Shown here piece by piece: positions 21,434-31,269 of a stretch of 64,000 bases of DNA. A program made the translations under genes and the position numbers. This DNA is from Farysia itapuensis (Eukaryota; Basidiomycota; Ustilaginomycetes; Ustilaginales; Ustilaginaceae). The notes under the pieces are model-generated. The model was not told the origin of the DNA. It did no database searches and was given only the letters and a program-made list of their open reading frames with translations. The DNA lies in contig JALBYC010000006.1 in assembly GCA_023212645.1 (NCBI GenBank), positions 554,293 to 618,292 of the forward strand. Reading direction: 5' to 3'. Each line of letters opens with the position of its first letter. Positions within the stretch are counted from its first letter, which is position 1.

Positions 21434-24400
21434 ATGAGGGAGTCCAACTTCTGCAATCCGGCTCAGAACAGGGCCAGCGTTTGCATCTCGGCTGCCGTAT
21501 ACGATCGGAGGGCCATTGACTGTACGGCCACCTTGCCGCTCATCAATTCGCTCAACCATCTTGCCTACCTCACGTCCACCTCTCCTCGCATCCGCGAAAT
21601 GGTCACCCTCGATGGCGGTCTGGAGCGGCTAATTCGGATTCTGCGTACCATTCCCAAGTCGCCATCGCCCCATACGCGCGTCATCTCGATCAAGGAGATG
21701 CAAGCGATATGGAAGTGGAGTTTGGCGTTTCAGTGTGTTGTCAACATTGGCGTCCGTGGAAGCGAGAGCGTACGTACGCGCGTCGTTGAAGCTGGTATGG
21801 TGCCCGTCACGATTCGCGTTCTCGAATCCTACCTGCGCGGAATGGAGAAGCTCAAAGAAGAGCGCAAGAGAGACGCCGCACTCCAGCAACACCGTCGTGA
21901 AGAACGAAGAGACGAACGCTCAACAAGAGATCGTCTCGAGCCTTCCACCTCCTACACCCCTACACGGCCGACCGCAGACGCCCACGCCGAGCCAATACCA
22001 GCGGAGCAAGCTACTCGTGTTGCTCCCGTCGCTTTGCCGCCCGTCTCTACTGATACCGTAGATCATCAGCCACAACAATCGCGATCCATGTCGCGCAGCG
22101 GACGTCATCATTTCGCAGACGAAACCCGACCAATCACCCCCCTAGAAAGCAACGCAACGGCTGCTCGAGCTTCTGTATTCGTCGGCATGCAACCACAGAG
22201 CTCGGCAGATGGCTTTATTCCACCGCACAGCGCCGACATGTCCGACGTGGATCCGAACGGCGATCACGCATCTATCCCGCTGATCGACAGCCTCAATCCT
22301 GTCCCATTAGCTCCAAACGCTACTGTTGCCAGCGTGGCGCCTGATGCGACCCCACGCGCAATCTCATCAGCCAACATTCCCCTTGCGCTTCTCGACTCCT
22401 CGGAAGACTTGAGAAGCCATACCGGAGAGGCGAGCGGGAGTGGCTCAGAAGGTGCCGAGGATGCGGAAATGTTTGCAGATGACGCAGATGACAGTGAAGT
22501 TGACGGCATCCAAGCTGCGCCCGAAACCATCCAAGCAGGAGTTGTAGACATTGACCAGGATGTAGTCGAGGACCGTCAGACGCCCAGGCCTGTTCGTCGA
22601 GCACTGGCGCCAATGTCGGATGCAGAACCCATACATGTGACCCAGCCAGCAAACAACTTTATCACGCCAAACCGTCCAACCAATACTGCTGCGCCTCCAC
22701 GCTTTGAGAGGCAAGAGACAGTCAGACCATCGCGCGGCTTTACCTACGCTTCTGGCTCGCGTAACGTGGAATCCACCAACGCGGCTTCTTCAGCATTGGC
22801 AGCTCAGGTCCGTCAACCAACTAGCCCGCAGGATTCGCAGGCTCAGCAGCAGAGGCCGTTGCATCATCATCATCATCATCAACAACATGCTCGTGACTCA
22901 CAGCCGAGTGCCAGCGCTTCTCGTACCGCGCACATCCACGCCACCACCAACGCGGCGCAGGCCCAAGGTGCAGCTTTCGCAGCTTCTGGAACGTCTACTG
23001 GCATTGACATGATCTACCGAGAAGAGGAAGTGCTGTTGAGTCTACAACTTCTCGCCTACCTCTCCAAATATGCACACGTCCGCATCCTCTTTCACACCTC
23101 TGATCTCACCAACTCGGCTCTTGTCGGGCCTCTGGATGCGCTCAACGAGCAGCTTGATTTGGCGACCAACCGTGGCAAGAGCTGGGATCCGTCTGAACCG
23201 CCGAAACGTAATGTATTCTCTGTCGCGGAGAGATTTACTCTACGCTCGTCGCGCAGCAGTAGCGCCGCTTTCCCCGCTCCGCGCTTGTCGATGGAGATTC
23301 AGTACTGGGCCGGCGTAATTATGCGGAACGCCTGCCGGAAGGACGAGTCGCGTGGCGGGATTCGTCAATGTGCCAACATGCTTTGCGGAAAATGGGAAGA
23401 GTACCCGCGGGAGTTTGCAAAGTGTCGACGGTGTCGCAAGGCTAAGTACTGCAGCAAGCAGTGTCAGAGCAAAGGGTGGCAGATGGGGCATCGTTTCTGG
23501 TGCAGTGCCAAAGCTGACGATGCCGATGCTAAAGACAACAAAGACCGCGACCGGCACTCTGGTCGCACAGAGCTCGAGAATATCAACATCAACCCGCCGC
23601 TTCCTGGTGTCGTCGCGGAAACGACGACTCTTAATCAACATGGCTTCGTCCTAGACGGTCAGACGCCGAGACATCTTCACGAGATTGCAGATCCAATGAA
23701 CACGGCTGGTGCACGCATCGATCCTACAGGAACCACACCCGAGCATCAACAGCAGCAGCATCAGCAGACACAAGAGCATCTACAGCAACATCATATTCTC
23801 CATCAATTGCATCATGCCCAACATCTCCAACAACACCACGAACAGGCGATTGATCACCTCGCCATCCCCCATCATCATCATCATCCAAACGGTCAAGCGC
23901 ACCCGCGACCTATTGACAATCACGTCTATGGTCAGCGCGGCTTGTCCGCAGAACGACCTTATTCGTCCTCGTCGTCTGTCAACTCCCAACATGCCGATTC
24001 TGGTTTCGTTACAGACGAGGCCGAAGAGACGGGACCCACTTCGCTGTCTGCCAGTCCAACGCAAGCTGCGGCATCAGCATCCGCCCTTCGGGACACGAAT
24101 GAAGCGGCTGCCTTCCCCTTTGGCTCTGCTCATCTGCCCCACCACCAGGGTCTGGCTTCGGGGCCACCGCGCTGGCCGGACGGCCAGACGCGAGCACGTC
24201 GCATGCCGTCCGGCGCTTTAGGCCTGCCTACCACTACCCACACCACTCAAGATCTGCGCAATCGGCGCGTGAGTAGCCTGGCTAGCATGGATCCTGTTGA
24301 CAATTCCGACATCAGCGAAGACGAAACAGAGCGACGGCTGGCGCAGACGCAGGGTATTCATCCTGCCATTGCGGCTGCTGCTGCTGCGGTTGGGTTGCAT

Positions 24401-25243
24401 CGCGAGCAGGATGTGCCACCCATGGCGCCACAGCGGACGGATCTGGCAGGCCGACCTTTACCGCCTCCCGTCATTGCATCACATGATGGGGATGACGAGC
24501 TGGCGTTGGGCGGACGTGCCACACCGGGCGTGGCAGGCGAGCAGGACTTTGCAACGGGCGAGATTGATCAGATGCTCGGTCACTGGGCCACGCGCCGGAA
24601 TGGGGGGATGGGTCGTCTCGCAGAGATCAGGGCTGAAGTGCCTAGCCCAGAGCGCGTGGCCTCGCCGGATGTGGGAGCCTACCGCGCAGCATCGTCGGAG
24701 ATGTCCATGGGCGGCGGCGGTAGCGCAGGTGGGGGTGGTGCGCGGTCCGAGGATGAAGAAATGACAGGTCCACGTTCCCGTTACCACCACACACTGTATG
24801 GGCAACATCCTTCACACCCCAGTCCGTTGAGGGGTTCAACACCGCAACCGTCTCACCACCACCGGTTGCATCGACCAAGTACAGGGTTCAGCGACATTTC
24901 CTCAAGTCAGCGCACAGTCTACGGCGAGAGTCTCGGCGAACCTTCCAGCATGCACACCTTCCGCGCCAATACCACGTCCTCCCCCTTGGCGGGATCTTCG
25001 CTTCGGCCACGCGAGCACTCGGGCTACGTCGCTGCGCAGCTCGACCGCGCGCTCCACACCCCCGGCCCGCACACGAACAGCACCTTGGAACGAGACCGTG
25101 TACGTGCTGCATCCTACGGCGGAGACATCCACATGCCTTCAGACCCCTTCCCCAACCACCACCACCACCCCGCTGTCGCACAAACTCACCCCTCGTTCAC
25201 CACTTCCACTTCCACTTCCGACGATGTCGATATGGACATGTAA
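21434..25243 (+). CDS. MUB1: MYND zinc-finger protein of the MUB1/SamB family
   Basis: An intronless gene for 1269 residues. The N-terminal 150 residues form an armadillo-like region (INSLNHLAYLTSTSPRIREM, GGLERLIRILRTIP, FQCVVNIGVRGSESVRTRVV). A second conserved block (VLLSLQLLAYLSKYAHVRIL, then EIQYWAGVIMRNACRKDESR) leads into the MYND finger near 645-690, with CANMLCGKWEEYPREFAKCR, CRKAKYCSKQC and a final HRFWC. This order is that of Mub1 in yeast, which bridges the Ubr2-Rad6 ubiquitin ligase to Rpn4, and of Aspergillus SamB, linked to polarised growth. The intervening and C-terminal parts are long and disordered, with His and Gln tracts. A ubiquitin-ligase adaptor role is inferred from the family. 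Confidence 0.85.
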   Translation: MRESNFCNPAQNRASVCISAAVYDRRAIDCTATLPLINSLNHLAYLTSTSPRIREMVTLDGGLERLIRILRTIPKSPSPHTRVISIKEMQAIWKWSLAFQCVVNIGVRGSESVRTRVVEAGMVPVTIRVLESYLRGMEKLKEERKRDAALQQHRREERRDERSTRDRLEPSTSYTPTRPTADAHAEPIPAEQATRVAPVALPPVSTDTVDHQPQQSRSMSRSGRHHFADETRPITPLESNATAARASVFVGMQPQSSADGFIPPHSADMSDVDPNGDHASIPLIDSLNPVPLAPNATVASVAPDATPRAISSANIPLALLDSSEDLRSHTGEASGSGSEGAEDAEMFADDADDSEVDGIQAAPETIQAGVVDIDQDVVEDRQTPRPVRRALAPMSDAEPIHVTQPANNFITPNRPTNTAAPPRFERQETVRPSRGFTYASGSRNVESTNAASSALAAQVRQPTSPQDSQAQQQRPLHHHHHHQQHARDSQPSASASRTAHIHATTNAAQAQGAAFAASGTSTGIDMIYREEEVLLSLQLLAYLSKYAHVRILFHTSDLTNSALVGPLDALNEQLDLATNRGKSWDPSEPPKRNVFSVAERFTLRSSRSSSAAFPAPRLSMEIQYWAGVIMRNACRKDESRGGIRQCANMLCGKWEEYPREFAKCRRCRKAKYCSKQCQSKGWQMGHRFWCSAKADDADAKDNKDRDRHSGRTELENININPPLPGVVAETTTLNQHGFVLDGQTPRHLHEIADPMNTAGARIDPTGTTPEHQQQQHQQTQEHLQQHHILHQLHHAQHLQQHHEQAIDHLAIPHHHHHPNGQAHPRPIDNHVYGQRGLSAERPYSSSSSVNSQHADSGFVTDEAEETGPTSLSASPTQAAASASALRDTNEAAAFPFGSAHLPHHQGLASGPPRWPDGQTRARRMPSGALGLPTTTHTTQDLRNRRVSSLASMDPVDNSDISEDETERRLAQTQGIHPAIAAAAAAVGLHREQDVPPMAPQRTDLAGRPLPPPVIASHDGDDELALGGRATPGVAGEQDFATGEIDQMLGHWATRRNGGMGRLAEIRAEVPSPERVASPDVGAYRAASSEMSMGGGGSAGGGGARSEDEEMTGPRSRYHHTLYGQHPSHPSPLRGSTPQPSHHHRLHRPSTGFSDISSSQRTVYGESLGEPSSMHTFRANTTSSPLAGSSLRPREHSGYVAAQLDRALHTPGPHTNSTLERDRVRAASYGGDIHMPSDPFPNHHHHPAVAQTHPSFTTSTSTSDDVDMDM

Positions 25244-25478
25244 ACTCTCCCCCTTCGCAATTGCAATCTTCACCATCACCCCGTGCGCCTGTCCGAGGAC
25301 TGTATCTTGAGCTGTTATTCATCGATGATGCGCAAGGAAATGCAGGCTGCTCTCGAATAAAACCAGTGTGATTCGATGACTTTTTCGTATTTCCATCGGT
25401 ACAGTCAGCGAGAGGAGTACGTTAAAAAGAGAAAAGAACAAACAAAGCGGCTAAAGAATGGTAACTAATACTGGGTGA

Positions 25479-26975
25479 TTAGAGAGGAGCGGGAATGCTC
25501 AAGTTGATGTGGACCGACTTGACGTTTGTGTAGTTCGACAGAGCGTATTCGCCGAGTTCTCGACCGATACCGGAAGCCTTGTAACCGCCGAAGGGGACCT
25601 GGGGGACGAGCGAGTTGTAGTGGTTGACCCAGACGGTACCTGCCTTGAGCTTGTGAGCGGTCTCGATGGCGCGGCTGACATCGCGGGAGAAGACGGCGGC
25701 GGCAAGTCCGTACATCGAGTCGTTGGCGATGCGGATCAAGTCCTTCTCGTCCTTGAACTTGGAAACGACGACGACAGGGCCAAAGATCTCCTCGCGAGCA
25801 ATCTTGGCGTCAGGCTTGACATCCGTGAAAATGGTCGGCTCGATGAAGTAACCCTCGGTACCTTTGCGGACACCGCCGAGATGGAGGTTGGCTCCCTCCT
25901 GCTTGCCAGAGTCGATGTAAGCCATAATTCGGTCGTACTGCAACTGTGATACCTGAGGGCCCTGGAAGGTGTTGGCGGCGAAGGGGTCTCCGACTGCAAG
26001 GTTCTTGCAGTATGTGGTCATCTTCTCCATAAAGGCATCGTAGATCGAGTCCTCGACGTAGACACGCGAACCGGCACAGCAGCACTGACCGTGGTTGAAC
26101 ATGATACCAAAGGCGGACCACTTGACGGCCTGGTCGAGGTCGGCATCCTTGAATACAATGTTGGGCGACTTACCGCCGAGCTCGAGAGTGACCTTCTTCA
26201 GGTTGGTCGAGGCGGCAGCTTTCATGATGTTTCGGCCGACCAGGGTGGAACCGGTAAAGGCGACCTTGTCAATGTCCATGTGCTGCGAGATGGCGGCACC
26301 GGCGACAGGGCCAAAGCCAGAGACGACGTTGACGACACCCGGCGGGAAACCAGCTTCAGCGATCAGCTCGCACATCTTGATGGCAGAGAGGGGGGTCTGC
26401 TCGGCAGTCTTGAGAACGATCGTGTTACCGGTGGCCAGAGCGGGGGCAATCTTCCAGGCAAACATGAGCAGAGGGAAGTTCCAAGGGATAATCTGACCGC
26501 AAACACCGATGGGCTCGTGGCGTGTGTACGTGAGACGCTGGTTGTCAACTTCCATAACCTTTCCGTGGTTCTTGTCAGCCCAACCGCCGTAGTAGCGAAG
26601 GTTGGAGGCGACCTCAGCTACATCAAAGCCCTTAGCAATAGAGAAAGCCTTACCGTTGTCGAGCGACTCGATGGCGGCAAGCTCCTCGTTGTGAGCGTCG
26701 ACGAGTTCGGCCAGCTTGAAGAGCAGCTTTCCACGGGCGGAAGCGGGGACATTCTCACCCCACGAGGTCTCGTACGCCTCACGAGCGGCCTTGACGGCGA
26801 CGTCAATGTCCTTGGCGGAAGCCTCGGCAACTTGACCGATTTCCTTGCCAGTGGAGGGGTTGATGGTAGCAAAGGTCTTGCCATCAAGAGCGGGGACAAA
26901 CTTGTTGTTGATGAACAAGTCTGCCTGGATGGTGGTCTTGGAGCCGTTGGGAAGATCGATATTAAGAGTCGGCAT
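25479..26975 (-). CDS. NAD(P)-dependent aldehyde dehydrogenase (Iad1-like)
   Basis: A 498-residue class 1/2 aldehyde dehydrogenase that oxidises aldehydes to acids. Landmarks are IIPWNFPLL with N166, the nucleotide-binding FTGSTLVGR, the general base E265 in TLELGGKSPN and the catalytic cysteine C299 in FNHGQCCCAGSR. EEIFGPVVVV and PFGGYKASGIGRE follow. All catalytic residues are present. From memory the N-terminus (MPTLNIDLPNG) closely resembles indole-3-acetaldehyde dehydrogenase Iad1 of Ustilago maydis, so an orthologous role with indole-3-acetaldehyde or acetaldehyde is possible but not proven. A 5' UTR intron is likely (27047-26981, GTAAGT to TTGCAG), ending six bases before the ATG. The coding region has strongly biased codons. 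Confidence 0.93.
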   Translation of the reverse strand: MPTLNIDLPNGSKTTIQADLFINNKFVPALDGKTFATINPSTGKEIGQVAEASAKDIDVAVKAAREAYETSWGENVPASARGKLLFKLAELVDAHNEELAAIESLDNGKAFSIAKGFDVAEVASNLRYYGGWADKNHGKVMEVDNQRLTYTRHEPIGVCGQIIPWNFPLLMFAWKIAPALATGNTIVLKTAEQTPLSAIKMCELIAEAGFPPGVVNVVSGFGPVAGAAISQHMDIDKVAFTGSTLVGRNIMKAAASTNLKKVTLELGGKSPNIVFKDADLDQAVKWSAFGIMFNHGQCCCAGSRVYVEDSIYDAFMEKMTTYCKNLAVGDPFAANTFQGPQVSQLQYDRIMAYIDSGKQEGANLHLGGVRKGTEGYFIEPTIFTDVKPDAKIAREEIFGPVVVVSKFKDEKDLIRIANDSMYGLAAAVFSRDVSRAIETAHKLKAGTVWVNHYNSLVPQVPFGGYKASGIGRELGEYALSNYTNVKSVHINLSIPAPL

Positions 26976-26980
26976 GTTGA

Positions 26981-27047
26981 CTGCAAGTATGCACGAACAA
27001 GATTAGTCTTTGCGTGAAGGGGGGCCGAGATCTACAGGGCAACTTAC
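26981..27047 (-). other. Probable 5' UTR intron of the aldehyde dehydrogenase gene
   Basis: On the minus strand, GTAAGT at 27047-27042 and TTGCAG ending at 26981 bound 67 nt directly ahead of the ATG. An ACTAAT branch-site match lies between them. Confidence 0.55.
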
Positions 27048-27863
27048 TTGATTATGAAGGTACGATGATGAAGAGTATTGGGTGGCAAACAGGTGCGTTT
27101 ATATATTCGCGGCTTGTGCGGGGAAGGAGGGAGTGGCAGGCTGGCGTGCGGCAGCTCGGTTCGGCCAAGGGCCGCAAGACGTCAGAAGGCACTTTGTGTT
27201 GGCCCAATTGGCGGGGAAGCGATCAACGGACGGGCCATGTGTTGTGCTTGCATCCAACACACCGACGTCGAGCAGTGCGGCAACCTAGCTCAGCTGTGCA
27301 GACTGCAGAGCGCATTGTGATTGCATCCACCAGAGATATTGCCGACACAGTGCGAGCATCTGACCCCAACTTGCGTTTGACGTTCCTTCTGAAAAACGGG
27401 GCAACTCTAGGCGCGCCTGGCTGAGGTGTCACTTGGACGGCCAACCGAGTTCCTTCCGCCAAAATCTTGGCCGCTGCTCTCGCACTTTCTCCGCGTCTCC
27501 GCTAAACATTGCGAGGGTTCTAACACAGACTGCGGTTAACTGCCGCGCCACCCGCACTCGCCTTTTTTACGCACCGCTCTCCTACAGTCGTATGTGTGAA
27601 TGCAATGGCCTCGGCCTAGACCCTGGAGAACAATCTGTGAATCCCAGCGAGCAAGAGACACCAGCTGACGTCGACTCAGCCATCCAAGTTCACGCGCTTT
27701 GTGCAAAATTACACTCTAACAATGCCATGGCTTTGAAGTTTGAACGTTTCACGTTTGAACCCGCATACATTCGTACGAGACTCGCTGCTGCAAAAAATCG
27801 TAACGGCAACTTGACTCCTTCTTGCACCCTCTTCGCGCCTCTTGCTCCTGCCCATCAGCAACA
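27048..27863. other. Divergent promoter region, aldehyde dehydrogenase and MRPL4
   Basis: About 0.8 kb without a recognisable gene. A palindromic CCAATTGG (27204-27211) provides CCAAT boxes on both strands. A GGCGCGCC palindrome lies at 27411-27418. Frames that overlap this region do not resemble known proteins. Confidence 0.45.
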
Positions 27864-28639
27864 ATGTTGTCAAGAACAACGCTTCGCAGTGCGCGGAATG
27901 TGCCATGTAGGTGCTTCAGCAGTAGCGCTATCTCGCTTCAGGCGCCGATTCCGCCCGCAACCAAGCCCGCTTCACAATCGCAGCCGTCACTAGCGCCAGT
28001 GCCAAAGACACAACTCGAACAGATCAAGCAATACCCTGCCCACCCACTGCTGCAATTCTTCCGCACAAGACGCCACCAGATCACAGACATGGCCGTGGGC
28101 GGCACAACAGCACTACAAGAAGAGGATCCGAACGCAAAGTCCGGTCCTAAATCATACGTCGAGTTGCCTGAGTCGGTATTGGCCAGCGATCTGGGGAAAA
28201 ATGGCCATACGCGAGGCTGGCTGGCCAGCGAACTACGACTCAAGAGCTCTGCCGATCTACATACACTGTGGTACGTGCTTCTCATGGAACGCAATCGGTT
28301 GGCGACAGCGTGGGAAGAATTGCGTAGGGTAGGCGCAAGACAGAATGCCAAGCTCTTGGAGCATAGTCTAGGCAAGAAAAACCATAGGGTAAGTTTCCGC
28401 ACTGTTTTGTCGCACTTGGCGTGCTCTCTCTAATCTTTCTGCATTTCACCTTTCGGTAGGCCCGAAAATCTATGGCACGCATCAAGCTTGTACTTAACGA
28501 GCGTCGACTTGCCTTGATCGACGCTCAGCAGCAGGTCCGAAGTGATGCACCACTTCCAGAAACTGTGGCAGAAGAAGAGGGAAGTCTTTTCGAAGAAGCC
28601 GAAGTGACATCCACACCGCCCGTCGAGTCACGCCCATAG
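27864..28639 (+). CDS. MRPL4: Mitochondrial large-subunit ribosomal protein uL29m (MRPL4/MRPL47), two exons
   Basis: Exon 1 is 27864-28388 and exon 2 is 28460-28639, separated by a 71-nt intron (GTAAGT to GTAG). The product has 234 residues. The N-terminus is basic and Ser/Arg-rich with no acidic residue (MLSRTTLRSARNVPCRCFSSS), as in a mitochondrial targeting peptide. The family core is GHTRGWLASELRLKSSADLH, then LWYVLLMERNRLATAWEE, followed after the intron by RKSMARIKLVLNERRLA. These are the diagnostic elements of mitochondrial uL29 (yeast MrpL4, human MRPL47), located near the exit tunnel of the mitoribosome. An upstream in-frame ATG at 27822 is less likely because the targeting sequence starts naturally at 27864. 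Confidence 0.92.
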
Positions 28640-28802
28640 AGTTTTGTGTAGCCTGGCTGCAAGCAATAGACAAATCACACCACACAAGAAGCATGATGAA
28701 CATGTGGAAGCACAACGGCGCAACTAGGTATATAGTGGGAGTGAATCTAAGAGAACAAAAATGCGTGCGCGGGCAGGGGATAAGGAAAAGGGGGCCAGGA
28801 CA

Positions 28803-30524
28803 CTACTCGAAAACGACAAAGTCTCGGCGTGCGACTTCAATGCTGCGTCGGATCTGCCCGACAAGACGGCGACGACGACCGCCTTGAGCGTCTTGATCCA
28901 CTGGGAACTCGCGAATCTCGTAGTCTTGACTGAAGAAATCTTGCGGCAGGTACTTGATCAGGGAGCTGAAGTCGAGAGACAGCAAGGTGCGGTCAACACC
29001 GGCGATGCGGTTATCCCCTGCACTGGCCACCGCACCGTCGGCGAACGCTGCTGCGAACTGGTCGACAGGTGGCGTAGTGCCATCAAGACCATCGGCATCT
29101 CGTCCGTTGATAGCTGTGCGCACCGCACGCAGTACCGCGCGTCGCATCTTGGCACGTTGCATCTGCAGATAGCGCCGAGTACGCGACTCGGCTACGCTGG
29201 AACTCGCCTCTTCATACTCTTCTGTCGAAGATTCGTCCGTGTTGTAACTCGAGACGCGGCCTAAGCCATCCCCTGTCTGACCGCGTGCTTCTTGTGCGAA
29301 CTGGCGTCGCCAATTGGCAGGAGCTCGGACCCAGACTTTACGCACTGCATCAGCAACCAAGCGGCGAGCGCGGTCTTTTGACTCGGCAGGAGATCGGATC
29401 GCCAGAAATGGCTCAGGGTGTTCCGGTCCGGCTCCTTCGGGTGCCACGGGAGCGGTAAAGACTGACTTGGAGTTGATGTATTTGGGCTTGAGCTTCTTTG
29501 TGAGTAGGGGAGGTTGTGCAGTCGCCTGTGCGCCTTGTGCCTGCTTTCGACCTTTGGGTAGTAACAGGTTGACTGGCGGACGTGCAATGGAGGCAGCTCG
29601 TGCAAACGCGGCATGGACTGGGCCGGTAGCGCCAAAGTTGGCGTGAGCAGATACCGCACCGCCGTTGGGCGTGACGGCCGGGGTATTGACAGCGCTGCTC
29701 GTGTCCGGAGCTGGCAGGCCATTGAAAAATCGACCAGCAGCCGATACGTACGATGCACGTTGCTGAGCGACTTGAACAGCTTCGAGCTTGCGCTTCTTCA
29801 TCCTTCGGCGGATACTGCAGACGCACTTGTATCCCCACCAGAGGTGCATGGGATACGTCACCACTAGACTAATGGTCGGGCCCCAACTGCCGTTGATGCC
29901 CGGAGCATTCCGGCCGTGCTCGGTAATGCTGCAGACCAGCAGGGCGAGATGAAAAAAGACACGAGTGGCGAAAAAGGTGACGGAAAAGGCCATATTGGAC
30001 CGAAAGGGTGGATAGATGGATGCCACGCCCATGATGAGCGTCGGCAGCTCAAAGATGGCGGCAGCTGCTGCAATATGAGCCCACCCTCTGTGCACCCAAA
30101 AGGAAAAAAGCAGCGTATATGCAATGTGATGGATCCAGCCAGACGACAAGTTGATAAGCTTGCGGTAGTAGATGGAGCCGAGGGTGAGATCGGAGACGAG
30201 ATAGGCGACAAAGAAGGCGGCGAGCGGTTCAGCCACCGTCTTGGTACGTGGCTTGAGGAGCTGCAAATCAAAACTGCTCTTTACGAGGTCGACAAGGTAG
30301 GGTAAGCTCGCAACGCACATGACGAAGCTGGCGAGGGTGGTGAGAATCCAGCATCGCTTCTTGAGCATGTCCTTGGAGCTTCCCTTGAGCCATGTTTGTG
30401 ATAAGAGGTGAAAGATGGAATGTTGTATGACGAGCGACGCGTAAAAGACAGTGTGCAGACGTGGCGACGCGAGGGGCGACGTCTCGGGCAGGACGAATCT
30501 GTCTGCAAAGACAAACTGCGCCAT
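28803..30524 (-). CDS. TLC-domain (TRAM/LAG1/CLN8) membrane protein
   Basis: A 573-residue protein. Residues about 20-245 form a multi-pass TLC domain: a helix near 22-45, then CWILTTLASFVMCVASLPYL, AEPLAAFFVAYLVSDLTLG, the conserved WIHHIAYTLLFSFWVHRG, ELPTLIMGVASIYPPFR and a final helix with PMHLWWGYKC. This resembles the TMEM56/TLCD4 group more than ceramide synthases, because the double-His Lag1p motif is not complete and no homeobox is present. The cytosolic C-terminal 320 residues are low-complexity and basic, without a recognised domain. TLC proteins handle or sense lipids in ER and related membranes; the specific role is unknown. The gene is convergent with MRPL4, 163 nt apart. Confidence 0.82.
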   Translation of the reverse strand: MAQFVFADRFVLPETSPLASPRLHTVFYASLVIQHSIFHLLSQTWLKGSSKDMLKKRCWILTTLASFVMCVASLPYLVDLVKSSFDLQLLKPRTKTVAEPLAAFFVAYLVSDLTLGSIYYRKLINLSSGWIHHIAYTLLFSFWVHRGWAHIAAAAAIFELPTLIMGVASIYPPFRSNMAFSVTFFATRVFFHLALLVCSITEHGRNAPGINGSWGPTISLVVTYPMHLWWGYKCVCSIRRRMKKRKLEAVQVAQQRASYVSAAGRFFNGLPAPDTSSAVNTPAVTPNGGAVSAHANFGATGPVHAAFARAASIARPPVNLLLPKGRKQAQGAQATAQPPLLTKKLKPKYINSKSVFTAPVAPEGAGPEHPEPFLAIRSPAESKDRARRLVADAVRKVWVRAPANWRRQFAQEARGQTGDGLGRVSSYNTDESSTEEYEEASSSVAESRTRRYLQMQRAKMRRAVLRAVRTAINGRDADGLDGTTPPVDQFAAAFADGAVASAGDNRIAGVDRTLLSLDFSSLIKYLPQDFFSQDYEIREFPVDQDAQGGRRRRLVGQIRRSIEVARRDFVVFE

Positions 30525-31269
30525 GGTGGTCTATGGTGGCAGGGATGAGAGTGGTGTTAGCAGGCCATATCCGTGGGTGGGGGTGTTGATGGCAGCGTCG
30601 GTCGGTCGGCATTACAGTTTGGAGAACGTGCGTACCCGAAAGTCAAAAGTCTGACACGTTGTCGCTAACGTCATTTGACCGATCTTACACTTTCAGTCTC
30701 GGATGCTTTCCTCCCCGATGCGCGATGCAGCGTGTTTGAACTCCGAGATCCGAGCGGCTAGGTTCTGGTTGGGCAAGGGGGGGTCCGATTGTCGGCTGCT
30801 TGGGCCCTCTGGACTCTAGCTGAAGCTCTGGCAGTCCTTGTCAAAGTTTTGGTGCTAGTTGAGGCAAGTCAAGGGGTCGGATGAGGGGAGGGATGATTAC
30901 AAAAGTAAGCGCGTGTGGGTTGAATGCGGGTTGTATTGACAGCTGCCAACCCCATGCAAGCCTTACTGCAGGTGGGAATCCACTACCGAACCAGCAACCG
31001 ACCCGAAATCCAAAGCCTAAACGCGACCTTGAAAGTGTTGAGTTTTCCGCTGCAAAGTGTATTCCCTTTTTTAGGGAAGTGATTATTTATCATTTATTGT
31101 TGTCGACGGCTTGCGACAAGCACTTGCCTCCATCATATTGCAAGCACTAGCACCAACCCCCCTCGCATGGCCCTCCCGCTCCTCCCATTCCATCACCTGC
31201 CGACAGCCTGTTCGACTGCCGCATCTCCATGGCTCTAGGCAAGTACCGAGGCAGATCATTCACCAACGT
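30525..31269. other. Divergent promoter region, TLC protein and Crk1-type kinase
   Basis: About 745 nt between two divergent starts. AT-rich segments at 31060-31100 precede the kinase gene. A run of G (30777-30785) is present. No other gene is visible. Confidence 0.45.

Noticed and set aside
26091..27017. 308-codon forward frame antisense to the aldehyde dehydrogenase gene
   Set aside because: It lies over the conserved enzyme, and its composition follows from the strong codon bias of the opposite strand. No family features.
31111..31269. Upstream start for the Crk1-type kinase
   Set aside because: The additional residues are low-complexity leader-like sequence; MENHVAPS at 31270 gives a natural protein start.
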